The position numbers and the translations under genes were made by a program. A stretch of 64,000 nt of DNA, taken from Rhabdornis inornatus. Taxonomy: Eukaryota; Chordata; Aves; Passeriformes; Rhabdornithidae. A model generated the notes under the pieces. The model worked only from the letters and a program-made list of their open reading frames with translations. It was not told where the DNA came from and did not search any database. Position 1 is the stretch's first letter. Each line of letters opens with the position of its first letter. Below are positions 11,936 through 24,165 of the stretch, in pieces. The stretch is from the NCBI GenBank assembly GCA_013397075.1, contig VWZS01000873.1:368749-432748 (forward strand), given 5' to 3'.

Positions 11936-14255
11936 CCAAGTTCCAAACTGGTGTAATTCATTAATCACAGGATCAGCTTCCCCTCACCTGGATTCCTTAA
12001 TTATTTTTGTTTTCATTTTCTCACTCTGACACTCTCTGAGAGCACAGGCTCCTCCAGGCAAGGACAGAAATGTCACTGCAAAGCTGATTTGCTCCCAACA
12101 GGAAAAATCTACCCTTGATCAGAGAGACAAAAACTGAAAAACATGCATTTTGAAAAACATGGCAGTTTTAGCAAAGTTTGCTGGGTGTAAAGTTGCTTTT
12201 AGGGGAGGGTTTACTTTAAGGAAAGGAATTATTTTGCTTTATACAGGAGGGGTGTGGGAGGGAGCACAGCCAGGGTGATGCTGCCCAGAGAAAGAAGCAG
12301 CTCCTGGAGAGTTGTCCCCAATTTCCTTGTGTTTGTGTTAATATAAATGATTCCTGTCTCCCACTCAGCCTCCCCAGGCATTGCCACAATGCTCCAATAT
12401 TGGGAACATCCATTGCTTTATCCAGCCTTACAAAATAAGGGTTTAAAATGCTGTTAGATGAGATTGCTGTGGTTTGTTCAGTGGCCTCAACATTTCCTTT
12501 TGCATCCCTTAAAGCAGTTTTTTTTCCCCCTGTTTTTCCCCTCCTCTCACAGTGTTCTCTATCACAGGATCCATCAGTTCCTGTTTTGGTGATGGTTCCT
12601 ATACATATGGAATGATTTAATGATGAATCTCTGCTCCCTTTGCAATAATATCTTTTATTGCACTGAATTCCACCTTAAAGGAGTAATTGAGACATCACAC
12701 GAGTTCAAGTTACAAGTTTTCCTGCCTTTGGTGGCTGTTTCCAGGGGGATCCATCCCACCAGGGACAGACAGAGCTGGAAGAAATCTGTTTGCTAATTAC
12801 TGCCACCATTTAGAAACAAATCCAAGTCACAGGGCAGCACAGTGAGTCCAACCCAGGGAACAATAAAATCTGACTCTATGTAATTGCTAAGGAAATGAAG
12901 ACTGAATAGAACTTGAAGGCAATTCAAGCCTTTATTTCCATTTTATTATGGAATAAATACTCCAGGATATTTTCGTTTGCTTTACTTTTTGTTTGCTCAC
13001 GGGGTCTGCTTGTTAATGTGACTGGGATGTATGAGAACTCCTTAATTAATCTGTTTTTGTGGGCATCTCGTGGTTTCTATGAAATATGTGTGCTGACAGC
13101 TCTGGAACAATAGTCCAAATAGAAATGACAGATTTGTAAGCACTGGCCAACTAAAAACGGTTCAAAAAATGCAGTTTTTGAATTATTGGACCAGGCTTCT
13201 CTGCAAATTGGAATTCAATTCAGTTAATTGAATTCATTGGATCTATGGAAATTTGCATAAAGTTATAATAAGAGCTTGGTTATCTTTGTAAAAGCTGCGG
13301 GTTTGGAATCTTACATTAAAAATGGAATAATATAATTTTTATTTTGTAATAGCCAGATACAGAAATATCTAAATGACGTGAGAACAAAATTGAAATACGT
13401 GTTTTGCTCTCCATTACAAAGAAGTTCATATGCAACAATCCCAGGCAGCCCCTGGGGATTGGGATGTTTGTCCATCACAGCCCAGTCCTTTCCTGTACCT
13501 TTGCTTTATTCCAGTCCATATTGCATAAAGTAAATATAGCTTTTGCTGAAGGCCTGGAAGCAATTCCTTAAAGCAGGGATGGCTCCCATTTCCTCTGTGC
13601 TGAGTCTGGGATCTGTGTCCTTGGGCATCCTCTGGATTGGGAGTGAATTCTGCAGGTATTTCCTTCAGCAAATCCCCTTCCAGACCTTTCCTTCCCCATT
13701 TGTCCCTGCCTGATGCAGCTGTTTGGGGACATCCAGGGGTGTAAACTCAGTCCCTGCATTCCCAGTGCTTTGTGTCACTCCTGGGGCTCTGCAGGGGTTT
13801 CAAAAGGATTCACAAGGGAAAGAATCCGTTTGCTTACAGTGACAAGCAAATATTTATTATGTTGACCTTAGGAGCTGGTGAATGTGATGCTTAAATAAAA
13901 TATATGTAAAGCAATAAATCTGCAGGTTGAGGAGGAGGAAACATCTGTACAGGTGTCCTCACTGCAAGAAAATCCTGAGAAAATGTTTTCTGTTGGGGTC
14001 TTTGAAGTGGAGGCTTTGAGAAGAGTCTCCACAAAGTTTAAACAGAGATGAAGTAAAGGTTGGGGTGGAGGGAAGCAAGGTGATGCTTCAGCTCCATCCC
14101 CTGCTTCCAGCAGGGCTCCAGAGCCTCAGCACAGGCAGCATCCTGCTTAATTACAGGGGTTCTCCATCATCTTTTATGGAGACAGGATGAGCAGGGCTCA
14201 TTCTGCATTTTGCCTTCTCCCCTGGGTGTCAGTGGGTTGGGAATGAGAATGGCTC
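11936..14255. other. Non-coding stretch
   Basis: About 2.3 kb with no gene or repeat family recognised. Confidence 0.45.
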
Positions 14256-14675
14256 TGATGCCTCAAGTTTTAGCTTTCATATTTCCCAGATTCTGCACTG
14301 CATTGGTGTGTGACTCTGAACTCCATAGAAAGTGTTCCAAGTTCTCCTCCCAGCTCAGGCACACAAAACAATCCTTTTGCAGCCCCACAACCAAGGACAC
14401 CGCTGCAGCTCCAGCCCCAAAAAGTGCAAACAGCAGCGAATGGAGGAGAGAATCTGGGAGGATGGGACTGCAGAACCTGGAGCTGCAATTGGACAATGAA
14501 CCCCAGTATGGAAATGGACCCAAACTTATAAAAGTGTGAAAACTCCTGAGCCAGGGTCCATCTGGGGTGTAGCCATGGCCAGGCTCTTGCACTGCCCAAG
14601 GTGAATCCTTGGAAGGGTTTTTAATAAATCCCTGCTTTATTCCTTTAACTCTGTTCCAGGCAGCCTCTCAAGGCA
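14256..14675 (+). mobile_element. Solo LTR-like element, family B, copy 1
   Basis: It begins TGATGCCTCAAGTTTTAGCT and ends ..CTCTCAAGGCA, so it has TG..CA ends. An AATAAA sits about 50 bases from the end, fitting an R/U5 arrangement. It is the inverted counterpart of copies at 31673-32119, 35487-35926 and 37785-38146. It is about 420 bp with no internal retroviral region. The open frames of about 109 residues over it recur in the 37.8-kb copy only because the repeat itself recurs. It is best read as an old endogenous-retrovirus solo LTR. Confidence 0.75.
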
Positions 14676-15957
14676 TCAGCTCCCCTTGGCTGAGGTGTTG
14701 TTCCCTTCCTCCAGCATCACTCAGCTGCTGCTGCTGCTGCTCCCCAGGGATGCAGGGCAGGGAGAAGCTCCTGCACATCCCAGCTGAGGGCACAGCAGCA
14801 GGGACAAGGCAGGGATGTGCAGGCAGCAGCTCCTGCATCCCCTGTGCAGCCAGACAGGATCTGCTGGGTCACAGAGCATCCCTGGACACCCCAGTTCTCC
14901 TCCCCTGGCTGCCCCTGGGGTTCTGATCTGCTCTTTGCTGCACTGAGCTGGTGAGACAGAATCCTCTGCTCAGAGCTCAGCAGTTCTGGGCTTTCCTTTT
15001 AGAGGCACAGCATCGATTCCTGAAGGAAATTGCCCCTGCTCGGGACCAAACAGTTTCTGCAGGAGCTGAACATCTCCTCGTGCAGGATGGCACTGCATCA
15101 CCTCAGAGCCAAGCAGCAATAAAACTTCAGGAGCAGCTCAGCCAGGTACAGCAGGGACAAAAAGAGGGAAAATTATCTGGCATAAGTAGAATTTTTCTGG
15201 CTGTTGCATTCTTTGGTAGAATATATAAAATATTTGTGGAGAGAGCAGATTTCATTGGGGTTTCTGGGATGTGAGGGTGGGACAGTGCAATGCCTGATGC
15301 CTTTCACTGTGCTTTCAAACTTTTGAGCGTTGTGGCTTTAATATAAATTTCTTTAATTTAAATCTGAGAAGTGAGTTAAGAGAAGGATGTGCTTTGCCCA
15401 GGAAGACTTTTCACATTGGTTCCTTGGAGTATTACGAAAGCAGAAATCAGAGTTGTGGGATAAATGGTTGAATTTTAATTATTTGCCTTTATTCTTAAAA
15501 ACACTTAAAAATCAATGGCTGAGGGCTGCACCACTCCCTTCTCCCTTGATCCATGTGCTGATCCTCCTGGATCCCTTCTGGCCAGGAGCAGCAGTCAATA
15601 GCCCTAAAACCAACCTCACATTTTGGGTCTTGCCCAAAACTGGTTTTTGCAAGGCCTGGCAGCTCCTGAGTGCTTGGGGGGACATTGAGGATCGATAATG
15701 GTGCTTGTTCCGGGGAATGGGATTTGGGGACATTGTGTGGCACTAGGAAATGCCACTCTGCAGTTCCCTGTGCCTGTCACACACTGGGTTTGATGCTCTG
15801 TCCCTGCATTTTGGGTTCTTCTGGCTAAAGCTCAAAACTTGGAGCCGGAATTGGTTTGATGTGAGGACCAGGGGAGCTGCACAAGCTGCAGGAAATTCTG
15901 CAGATGGATTTTCTGCAGACAGTTTCTGTCCTGGACAGGCTCTAGGTGAAAGCAGAG
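14676..15957. other. Non-coding stretch with GC-richer first half
   Basis: It holds a short CTG run near 14722-14741. A 105-residue frame at 14609-14926 has low-complexity composition and overlaps the LTR end, so it is not called as a gene. Confidence 0.4.
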
Positions 15958-15958
15958 A

Positions 15959-16500
15959 AAAGCACAGCATGAAAATGTCCCAGGGTGAGGACAGGGGATG
16001 TTCTCCTTGGATTTTAGGGAAAGCAGCATGGAGATGTCACAGGGTGAGGACAGGGAATGTCCTTGGATTTTGGAGAGAACAACATGGACATATCCCAGGG
16101 TGAGGACAGGGAATGTTCTCCTTGGATTTTGGAGAGAACAACATGGACATATCCCAGGGTGAGGACAGGGAATATTCTCCTTGGATTTTGGGGAGAGCAG
16201 CATGGAAATGTCCTGGGGTGAGGACAGGAAATGTTCTCCTTGGATTTTGGGGAGAACAACGTGAAGATGTCACAGAGTGAGGACAGGGAATGTTCTCCTT
16301 GGATTTCGGGGAGAGCAGCATGGAGATGTCCCAGGGTGAGGACAGGGAATATTCTCCTTGGATTTTGGGGAGAGCAGCATGGAAATGTCCTGGGGTGAGG
16401 ACAGGAAATGTTCTCCTTGGATTTTGGGGAGAACAACGTGAAGATGTCACAGAGTGAGGACAGGGAATGTTCTCCTTGGATTTTGGGGAGAACATCCCAG
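15959..16500. repeat. 59-bp minisatellite, nine copies, 177-bp higher-order period
   Basis: The unit is about 59 bases (CAGGGTGAGGACAGGGAATG then TTCTCCTTGGATTTTGGGGA then a variable GAGCAGCATGGAAATGTCC part). The block starting at 16170 recurs at 16347, an offset of exactly 177 (3 x 59), with very few changes. The minus strand is open in overlapping frames of 194 and 248 residues because the unit lacks stops; this is not evidence of a protein. Confidence 0.92.
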
Positions 16501-17165
16501 GAAAAAAAGAACAGCAGTGACCTTTGTGCTGCTGATGTTCCATGGAGCCTGAGGGGTGGAATAAGGGAGAGGTTGAGCAGAGGTGATGGAATATCCATGG
16601 AATGTCACACCTGGGCCTCAGGAAGGGCCATCCTGCCCTGCCCAGGCACGCTGGGGTGGACTGGGAAGCTCTCAGAGTTAAGGGTGAGCCATAAGGGACA
16701 GGTTTCTTGTTTCCAGCGTTTTTTCCCTCATGGAAAGCAGGAGTTGCCCTCATTTTAGAATAAAAGGCATCCCCAGTGAGCACCAGTGAAAGGGCGGATA
16801 GGAGGATTATGGAAATAATTAATTTTCTTAGGAATGTTGTAATTTCAGAGTTTCTGTAACGAGGGCTATGGCTTCAGCACAAATCATGGTACCAAAACCC
16901 AGGGTTCCCAGTAAGGCTTCTGCAAATACACACCTTTTCCTTTCAAATTATAAATATCTGTATATTTAAATATACATCCATATTTTCCCAGAAAATAATA
17001 AATAAACCCACACTGAGGTCTTGCTTCTACATTAAGACTTCCAAAGCTTTTAAATTAAGAGAGGTTTTTTATCTTTTTGCTGCAACTTGACCCCACTGCC
17101 AAACTTTCCTAGCACAACTAAGCAAAACTTGACCACTAGAATGTGAATTTCCTAAATAATATTTT
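16501..17165. other. Non-coding stretch
   Basis: AT-rich in its second half. Nothing was recognised. Confidence 0.4.
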
Positions 17166-17167
17166 TA

Positions 17168-17370
17168 TGCCTGCCACAACCCAGCCTGGCCTTGGGCACT
17201 TCCAGGGATCCAGGGGCAGCCACAGCTCCTCTGGGCACCCTGTGCCTCATTAACCCCACAGGGAGGAATTTTTTTCTAATATCTGAAACCTGATTAATAG
17301 TAATAATAATAATCTGAACCCATTCCCCTTTTCCTGTCACTCCAGACCCTTGTAAATAGTCTCTCTCCAT
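17168..17370 (-). mobile_element. CR1 LINE 3' fragment
   Basis: CAGCCTGGCCTTGGGCACTT, GGCAGCCACAGCTCCTCTGG and an AATTTTTTTCTAATATCTGA stretch follow the order of the CR1 3' region in reverse complement. A short AAT run (about 17297-17314) has grown inside it. Confidence 0.85.
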
Positions 17371-20300
17371 CTCTCTTCTTTTTCAATGGAAAAGGGGAGA
17401 GGTGGGGACAGGAGCCCCCAGCAGGTGGAATAAAATAGGAGATTATCAGCTTTACACTCACAAAGCTGTAAAAATTATTAAATGAAAGGTTTCTTTACCG
17501 ATTTCATAAAGAAATCCTGGTATTCTTAAAGCCCTGAGGAACGTAGCTGGAAACAGCATTTTCTGTGTCCTTTAAATGCTTTATTGCACATCATTTGAAG
17601 TCCTTTATTGCTGAGAGCAACAGATACCATCTCAGATATTCCCTGCTTTAGTTTTGGTAATGTCATTTCTGATTAAACTTTGAGGGTGTCGTATATTGAA
17701 CCATGAAATAGTTAAATTTTTTATGAGAGTGCTGAAAATCCTATTGCTTTTGGGTTTCAGAGTATCAATAGCCTGAGCTGAACAAGACAGCTCTCATTCC
17801 CAGGAAGCAGCAGGGCAGGATCTGCCCTTTCCTGTGGTGGTTCTTCCATCTTGGCAATGAATGTGGGTTCATTTTAAAGGAAAGCAGCTTTGCCTCTTTT
17901 TCCAGCCACCCAGGCTCTGGGGCCGTGGTGGCATCTTGGATTTCTTGAAGCTGTTAATTCCTGAGCTGCAGTTTTACCTCTTGGCTTCAGCAACGTTGTG
18001 CATTTGGCTTGGAACCAGGGATAAATCAGGAATAAATCAGGAATTTGAACTGTTCAGCTCTGCCAGTGGTGCAGCAGAAGTTCTGTGGTACAGGGAGAGC
18101 CCAGCTCTGCATCCCAGGTAAGATTTGCCTGAATTTATTACCCTGGAAAGCTTTGTTGGAGCTCTGTTACCACAATTAAAAGCTCCATATTTCAAGGAAC
18201 CCATAAAGCAGTTCCCTTACACAGCAAAGGGCTGCACCATCATCAACCTGGGTTTGAGCATGGAAAAAAGGTGATTTAAACTCAGGAGGAGACCAAAGGA
18301 AAAAAAAAAGTGTCTCATGGCAAGATATAAAATGCAGCAGTGCAGATTTTTAAGGAGAGGACAGAATTTAGAGTAGCTGAATGTCCCAGGCAGTTGGCAA
18401 ATGGACTAAAGAAGGCAAATTTAGGGCTTGCCAGAAGGAAATCCTATATCAGGGGATGGGAACTAAGTGCTCTGCAAAGGAAATGTAAATAAGGCAGTCT
18501 GGGTCCAAGAGGGCTGTGGGCAAGTGAAGTGCACTGGAACAGCTTCGTGCTGAGGATGTGGATGTGTTGTGTGGGGGGAAATACTGAGTGAGTGTGAGGC
18601 CACTGGGAGGAATTTGGGAACAGCTGCCACATGCACTGGTGAGTTACTGTGGGAAGGATTATGAAACTTCAGTGGTTTAAATGTCTAAGAGGAAATTAAT
18701 TGCCTTTAGCTGCTTTTTGATGCTTAAATGTGTTTAGAAATATCTGTATGAGCTAAAAAAATAGAATGAAAAGCAGATCCTGCAGCCTGGTGATGAGTGG
18801 TAGCATTCCAGAGGTGTTTGGGATTTGCCTGTGGAAAAGGCAGGACCTTGGCTATTTTCTGGGCAGGCTTTGGTGGATGTCAGTGAGAAAAAAATATTTG
18901 CATGAAGTACACAGTGAGATGTCAATGTGAGGGATTGTAGAGTCCTTTCAGGAGACAAGGGCTTGGTGGTGTGTGGATGGTGCCCTCACAGACCGGGGTA
19001 AATGTCTTCAGTGATGAGACCTCGTGCTCCAGCGGAGCCCAAATCATCTTTCTGTGAGCTGCAGGCAGTAAAATGTGTTTAATGCAAGGTTCCTCCTAAG
19101 GCAGGTACCTAATTAGCTGCAGTGCTGATGAGCCATCCCCTGGCAGCTCTGCTGGAGATGCAGATGTGTTGAAGAGTTGTTTGTGTCAGCTCTGGGGTGT
19201 CACTGGGACAGGGACGCTCAGGGGATGCTGGGCAGGCACCTCCTGCTCCCTCAGGGAAACACAGCCTGTTGTTGTCTCAAGCTTTTTCCAAAGAAAACAT
19301 CTGCTGTGCCAAGCTCAGGCAGTGCCAAAGCCCTCAAAACAAACACACATTACAGGTGAGATGGTGCTAGTGAGGGGAAAAGCAAACTGTGCTATTAAAG
19401 TGATGAAAAACCACGCGAGCCACATCCCAACAAACAGCTCTGAGTGCCCGTGTCGTGTTGCATTTGTGCAAAGAGATGTCATAAAATTACTCTGGCTCTC
19501 TGCAGCTTTCATCCTTATGGATTATTGTGTGAGATTTGTGACAAAACTCAAGCCCCAGCCGAGGTTTTGCTCAGGAGCACAGACTTGAGCACAGCTATTG
19601 CTGTGACAGAGCAGCACTGGTGTCCTGCTGGATGGAATCTGCAGCTCCCTGAGTTCTCTGCCTGCTAAAACCGAGCAGCTGCAGTTCATAAAAAGCTCTG
19701 GGTTGTCCCACAACTGCCTGGGAGTGTTTGTGGCATTGGGGGGGAGAGCAGCTGAGCTGTGCAGGGCCAGCAGCACCTCCTGCACTGGAGCTGCACATCC
19801 TGCAGGGCTCCCTGCTTTGGGCAGAGAAGGGGATTCGAGCCATAAACCAGGCTGGATTAGGCTATGCTGATAATTCTTCATGTGTTAAAAAGCTGAATTG
19901 AAATTACTGTGAGCTGTGGAATTCAAGCAGTGTGGGAATTAAAACTATGTTGTGTCACGTGTGTGTTTAAACACAATTTCATTCATCTTCCTAATTTGAC
20001 AGGTGCACTGATTTGGGCAGAAAGGTTCTATTTTTAGCTAAAAGGTCAGGGGATGTGTCTTAGGGAATTGCTATGATGCTTTTTATATGTTACATGCTAA
20101 TTAATGATGCTTTGGGATGCTGAGTTTATTTGCTATAGCCCTTAAACTGTGAAGTTCAACAATTTGTCCAGTCTTCCTGAAAGTGAAGCAATGGTTTCTA
20201 AAAGGATTATTTGACTTTTTTTTTTAATCAAAGCTGAGCTTTGAAAAAGTTAATCTATTAAAGAGCAAAAGGCTGCACACAGTGCTGGCTGTCCCAGGGG

Positions 20301-21555
20301 TTTAGCACAGCTTGGGCTCAGGTTCAGTTCCTGGGCACCAGTTTAAAATACAACTTGTTTAGAACGTACTTCACCTCTCAGGGATTTTATAAATGATCCT
20401 GGAAGGATCTCTGAAGTTCTGCAAGTGAGGCATGAGAAGCTAATGAGGTCAGGTGGCTGATGAACTTCCCTGCCCATAAATGATGGATTTGAGGAGATTT
20501 GATGGAGTTGTGTATCTGTGTGTGTGTGTGCTCACCATCTGCTCCCAGGAGAGGGAGGGTGCAGGGTCATTAAACCATCCTGGGGTTTAGTGGGGTGGAA
20601 GCAGCAGAGACAGCTTGGTGACCACATCCCAGATGGAAGGAACAGGAAACAATTTAAACCCTCTGCAGAGCTGGGAGGGCTGAACACCAGGGAAGCAGCT
20701 CGTGATGCAGGGATGTGCTGCTGCCTCAGAGAAAACAGCCCACAGAAATGAGGAATATTGGGGTGGCACTGTAAAAATTATTTCTCGTTTGACTCCTTCC
20801 AACTTCCTCTGGATGAGCAAGAAATGCAGGAAGGCCAGGGAGAAATCCCAGCTGGTTTATGTAAGCTGGGATTCCAGCCTGTGCTGTTTAACATGAAATG
20901 CAGTGTATGGCTGGTTCTTAGTAGGTTAAAACCTCCTGGTTATACTGAATATCTCCTTCCCAGTATCAAACAGAGGCAGCATTTTCAAGTGAAAGACTGA
21001 TACAAGGGGGTTAACAAGGTTTTTGCATTTTCCAGACATGCTAACGCTGCTGCAGCCTTAAATGTCAATTGATTTAGAATATCTTTTAACCTTATGTCAA
21101 TACTGGGGTTTAGTGTAATTTTCCCACAAGAAATCTCCAGAGGGATCTCTGTGCTTGCTATTAGAGTTTACTTGGAGCCTGTTGTTGCCTCAAATGCTGG
21201 TTTTTGCCACACACTGCCTGGGTGTTACACGTGTAAAGTTGTGTAAGCACCAGCACTGTCGGTTTTCATTACGAGCTGCTGTGCAGCATCACTCTCAGAG
21301 CAGCAGCCAGGATGTCAGGAAACATCTTTGAAGCCTTTTTCCTCTGGCACTACAACCAAAAACTTGTCTTTCCTCCCCTTTTGTAGCAAATTACTTTGAT
21401 CTGTCCCCAGGCTGAGGTTGGTGATTATAACTGAGTGTTGTGACAGACTTTTCGTGGGCTGCTCTGGGCCCATCCTCTGAAAATCAACATTTTGGGAAGT
21501 GCAGCGAGGCAGATTCTCACAATGATTGTATTCAGTTCCTTCCTGTTGGAAAGGT
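17371..21555. other. Non-coding stretch, mostly unique
   Basis: About 4.2 kb. GC-richer patches at 19140-19860 and 20500-20760 carry open frames up to 140 residues without recognisable domains. A donor-like CCAG|GTAAG at about 18118 has no convincing coding exon upstream. Confidence 0.45.
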
Positions 21556-22040
21556 GTGCTTGGGGTCAGGTCTGGGCTGAGCATTGGAGGCACCTCCAGC
21601 TCTGGGGTCCCCAAAATATCAAAGCCATGGAGTTGCCGGAGAGAGTCCATGGAGATGCTCCAAGGGCTGGAGCCAGGCTGGGAGAGCTGGGGGTGCTCCT
21701 CTGGAGAGGAGAAGGATCCAGGGAGAGCTCAGAGCCCTTTCCAGGGCATAAAGGGGCTCCAGGAGAGCAGGAGAGGGACTGGGGACAAGGCATGGAGGGA
21801 CAGGACACAGGGAATGGCTTCCCAGAGGGCAGGGATGGATGGGATATTGCAAAGGAATGAGGGTGGTGATGGACTGGGATGGAATTCCCAGCGAAGCTGT
21901 GGCTGCCCCTGGATCCTTGGAAGTGTCCAAGACCAGGCTGAAGTGACCTGGGACAGTGGAAGATGTTCCTGCCATTGCAGGGGTGGCACTGGATGGGTTT
22001 TGAGGTCTTTTCCAGCCCAACCATTCCATCATTCCGAGGT
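21556..22040 (+). mobile_element. CR1 LINE 3' fragment, about 485 bp
   Basis: In order it shows CTGGGAGAGCTGGGGGTGCT, CTCAGAGCCCTTTCCAGGGC, CAGCGAAGCTGTGGCTGCCC and a TTTTCCAGCCCAACCATTCC end. This is the CR1 3' region in sense on the + strand. Frames up to 192 residues across it do not resemble reverse transcriptase and are spurious. Confidence 0.88.
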
Positions 22041-22100
22041 GATTTCCCAGCACAGAGATGTGCCAGGTCCCCCAGCCCTGTCTCTAGTGGGGCTGAGGCC

Positions 22101-22343
22101 ATGAACAGAAACCATCACAGCAACCCCAGGAACAGAAACCATCACAGCAACCCTGAGAGCAGAAACCATCACAGCAACCCCATGAACAGAAACCATCACA
22201 GCAACCCCAGGAACAGAAACCATCACAGCAACCCCATGAACAGAAACCATCACAGCAACCCCATGAACAGAAACCATCACAGCAACCCCAGGAACAGAAA
22301 CCATCACAGCAACCCCAGAACAGAAACCATCACAGCAACCCCA
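22101..22343. repeat. 27-bp minisatellite, nine copies
   Basis: The unit is 27 bases (AACAGAAACCATCACAGCAA then CCCCAGG or CCCCATG), repeated nine times. Since 27 is divisible by three, the + strand reads a nine-residue repeat NRNHHSNPM/R and the - strand a VMVSVHGVA repeat. The array starts about 60 bp after a CR1 end. Confidence 0.93.
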
Positions 22344-24005
22344 GGAGCTCCTGAGCCACAGAATCCCCTCAGCCCAGGCCCTGAGCCAGCCCCCTGCTGC
22401 TCCCAGGCAAAAGGAAATCTTCTCGATGGAGTTTCTGCAAGAAATTTCAAATGTAGGTCAGGATTCATGGAAGTCGCCTGAATTTTTAACTGCATTCAAA
22501 TTAACCCCTGTGTGGGTTGTTTTAATAGCTTCTCTGAACTTCTTGGTTAGCTGGATGAACATTTCTCTGAAGGAAAATGTGGAAATAACCAGTGGCCACG
22601 TCTCCATCAGAATAAAATGGAATCGTTTCACATCTGGGTTTAAAGGCAGACTGAGCTTTCTAAAAGTAATTGATCTTTGTACAAAGTTTAATATCTCTGC
22701 AAACCTCGAAGTCTGAGGCTGCTGGGCTTGAGAACTTGTCAGAAGGGACCAGACAGAAGGAACAGACAGATAAATTAAGGGACATTTAAAAACCAACAAC
22801 TCTGTAGGCTGAAATTAAACATTTTTATATCTCCCAACTCAAAACAATTCAGTTTTCAGTGCCTGCTGTGCCTTTACTGGGATTTTCTCTCTTGTGCAGT
22901 GATCTAAAAAGAAAATTAAGAGGAAGAAATAATTCTCTCAATAGAAATACTTATTTTTCCTTTTTTATCTATAACTTCTTCCTTACTTTGGATATTTTAC
23001 GGAGTTCGCCGTGATAAAGTGACAGTCATAAAATACAGGGGAATGTTATGATTGTGCTTTAATTAAAATAGAATTAAATAAGGGCTTCTGGGTGAACATT
23101 GGCCAAGGTTTATAATGTGTACAGCTCTTTTTCAATGGGTATCCTATACCTAGAATTGATTTAACTGATAAATTTGATGATGCAGATATTGATCATTTAT
23201 TTTTTTCTTCCATCTGGTGATATTTTTATTATTTCCAGTATGATCTTATCCAAAGCCCCTTGGAACTAATAGGGGCCATAAACTGGGTGATTGCTGCTGC
23301 CAGCCATTGCTTTAACTGTGTGAACAGGAGATAAATTAACACACTACTGCTGTAACTTCCATTGTACAACTGGAGTTTTACTGCACGCAGTAAATTCTTA
23401 TCTAGCCAGCCAAAAAAATTCCCTTTCATTCCATGGCAGGGGAGAACTGTGGCAGGGTGTGGGGCCGTCCCTCTTGTTCCCAGCTGGAATCTCAATCCCC
23501 CCTCTGGTGCTTTTGGAGTCTCCTGGCAGCTCTAGGGTGGCTTTGCCTCCAGTGCCTGCTCACGCTCCTCTCTCCCACCCCAAACTTCAAACCCACTGTG
23601 ATGGTTTTTACTCATCCCTTTCTCAGTCTTAATGTTCTAATTCCATACTCTGTTTCCTGGTTTTGAACTCTTATTTTATCTTCAATTCAAGATGTTACAA
23701 TTAAAAAAAAAAAAAAAAAAAAAAAATTGTCCCAGAATCACCCAGACATCACGAAGAAATTTTGCCAAATATTGGATGTATTAAATTTGAGCTGACAGCT
23801 CCATCTATGCAGAAGGAAAAGTAGAAAATACCAACCATGGCTGGAAATAAGTTGGCACCTAAAGTTAAGGTGCAGATAGAGGTTGAAATGTTGGCAATTA
23901 GCATTTTAAGAGGTATTAAAATGGGGTTGAATGGTTGACACAGCACTGGGATGTGTGGCTTTTATGGGGTCCAGCTGCTGCCTCTCTGGATGGGGATGAA
24001 TTCCC
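22344..24005. other. Non-coding stretch
   Basis: About 1.6 kb with only a poly(A) run (23703-23726) recognised. Confidence 0.4.
23703..23726. repeat. Poly(A) run of 24 bases
   Basis: An uninterrupted A24 run is preceded by AT-rich sequence. No recognisable processed gene or LINE body lies upstream. Confidence 0.9.
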
Positions 24006-24165
24006 AAAATCACAGAATGGTTTGGGCTGGAAGGGACCTTAAAGCTCAGCTCCTCCCAGCTTCCCTTGACCTGGTTGTTCCAAGCCCAGCCTGGCCTTGG
24101 ACACTTCCAGGGATCATCCAAAGCTTCTCTGGGCACCCTGTGCCTCCCCAGCCTTGGAGCAAAGA
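24006..24165 (-). mobile_element. CR1 LINE 3' fragment
   Basis: CACAGAATGGTTTGGGCTGG then AAGGGACCTTAAAGCTCAGC, followed by CAGCCTGGCCTTGGACACTT and CTTCTCTGGGCACCCTGTGC: the CR1 3' end in reverse complement. Confidence 0.9.

Noticed and set aside
14263..14599. Recurring frames of about 109 residues that reappear at 37.8-38.2 kb
   Set aside because: The recurrence comes from two copies of the same LTR; both strands and several frames are open together, which argues against coding.
16037..16783. 248-residue minus-strand open frame
   Set aside because: It lies largely on the 59-bp minisatellite and translates the same unit in rotating frames; it has no domain or start context.
18060..18125. 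Possible second exon ending at a CCAG|GTAAG donor
   Set aside because: The upstream frame has no recognisable homology, no good acceptor was identified, and it does not resemble any contactin domain.
21526..22104. 192-residue frame on the + strand
   Set aside because: It covers the CR1 3' region, which is non-coding in CR1, and shows no reverse transcriptase motifs.
23640..23730. Poly(A) run as the tail of a processed pseudogene
   Set aside because: The preceding sequence contains no recognisable transcript and no target-site duplication was found.
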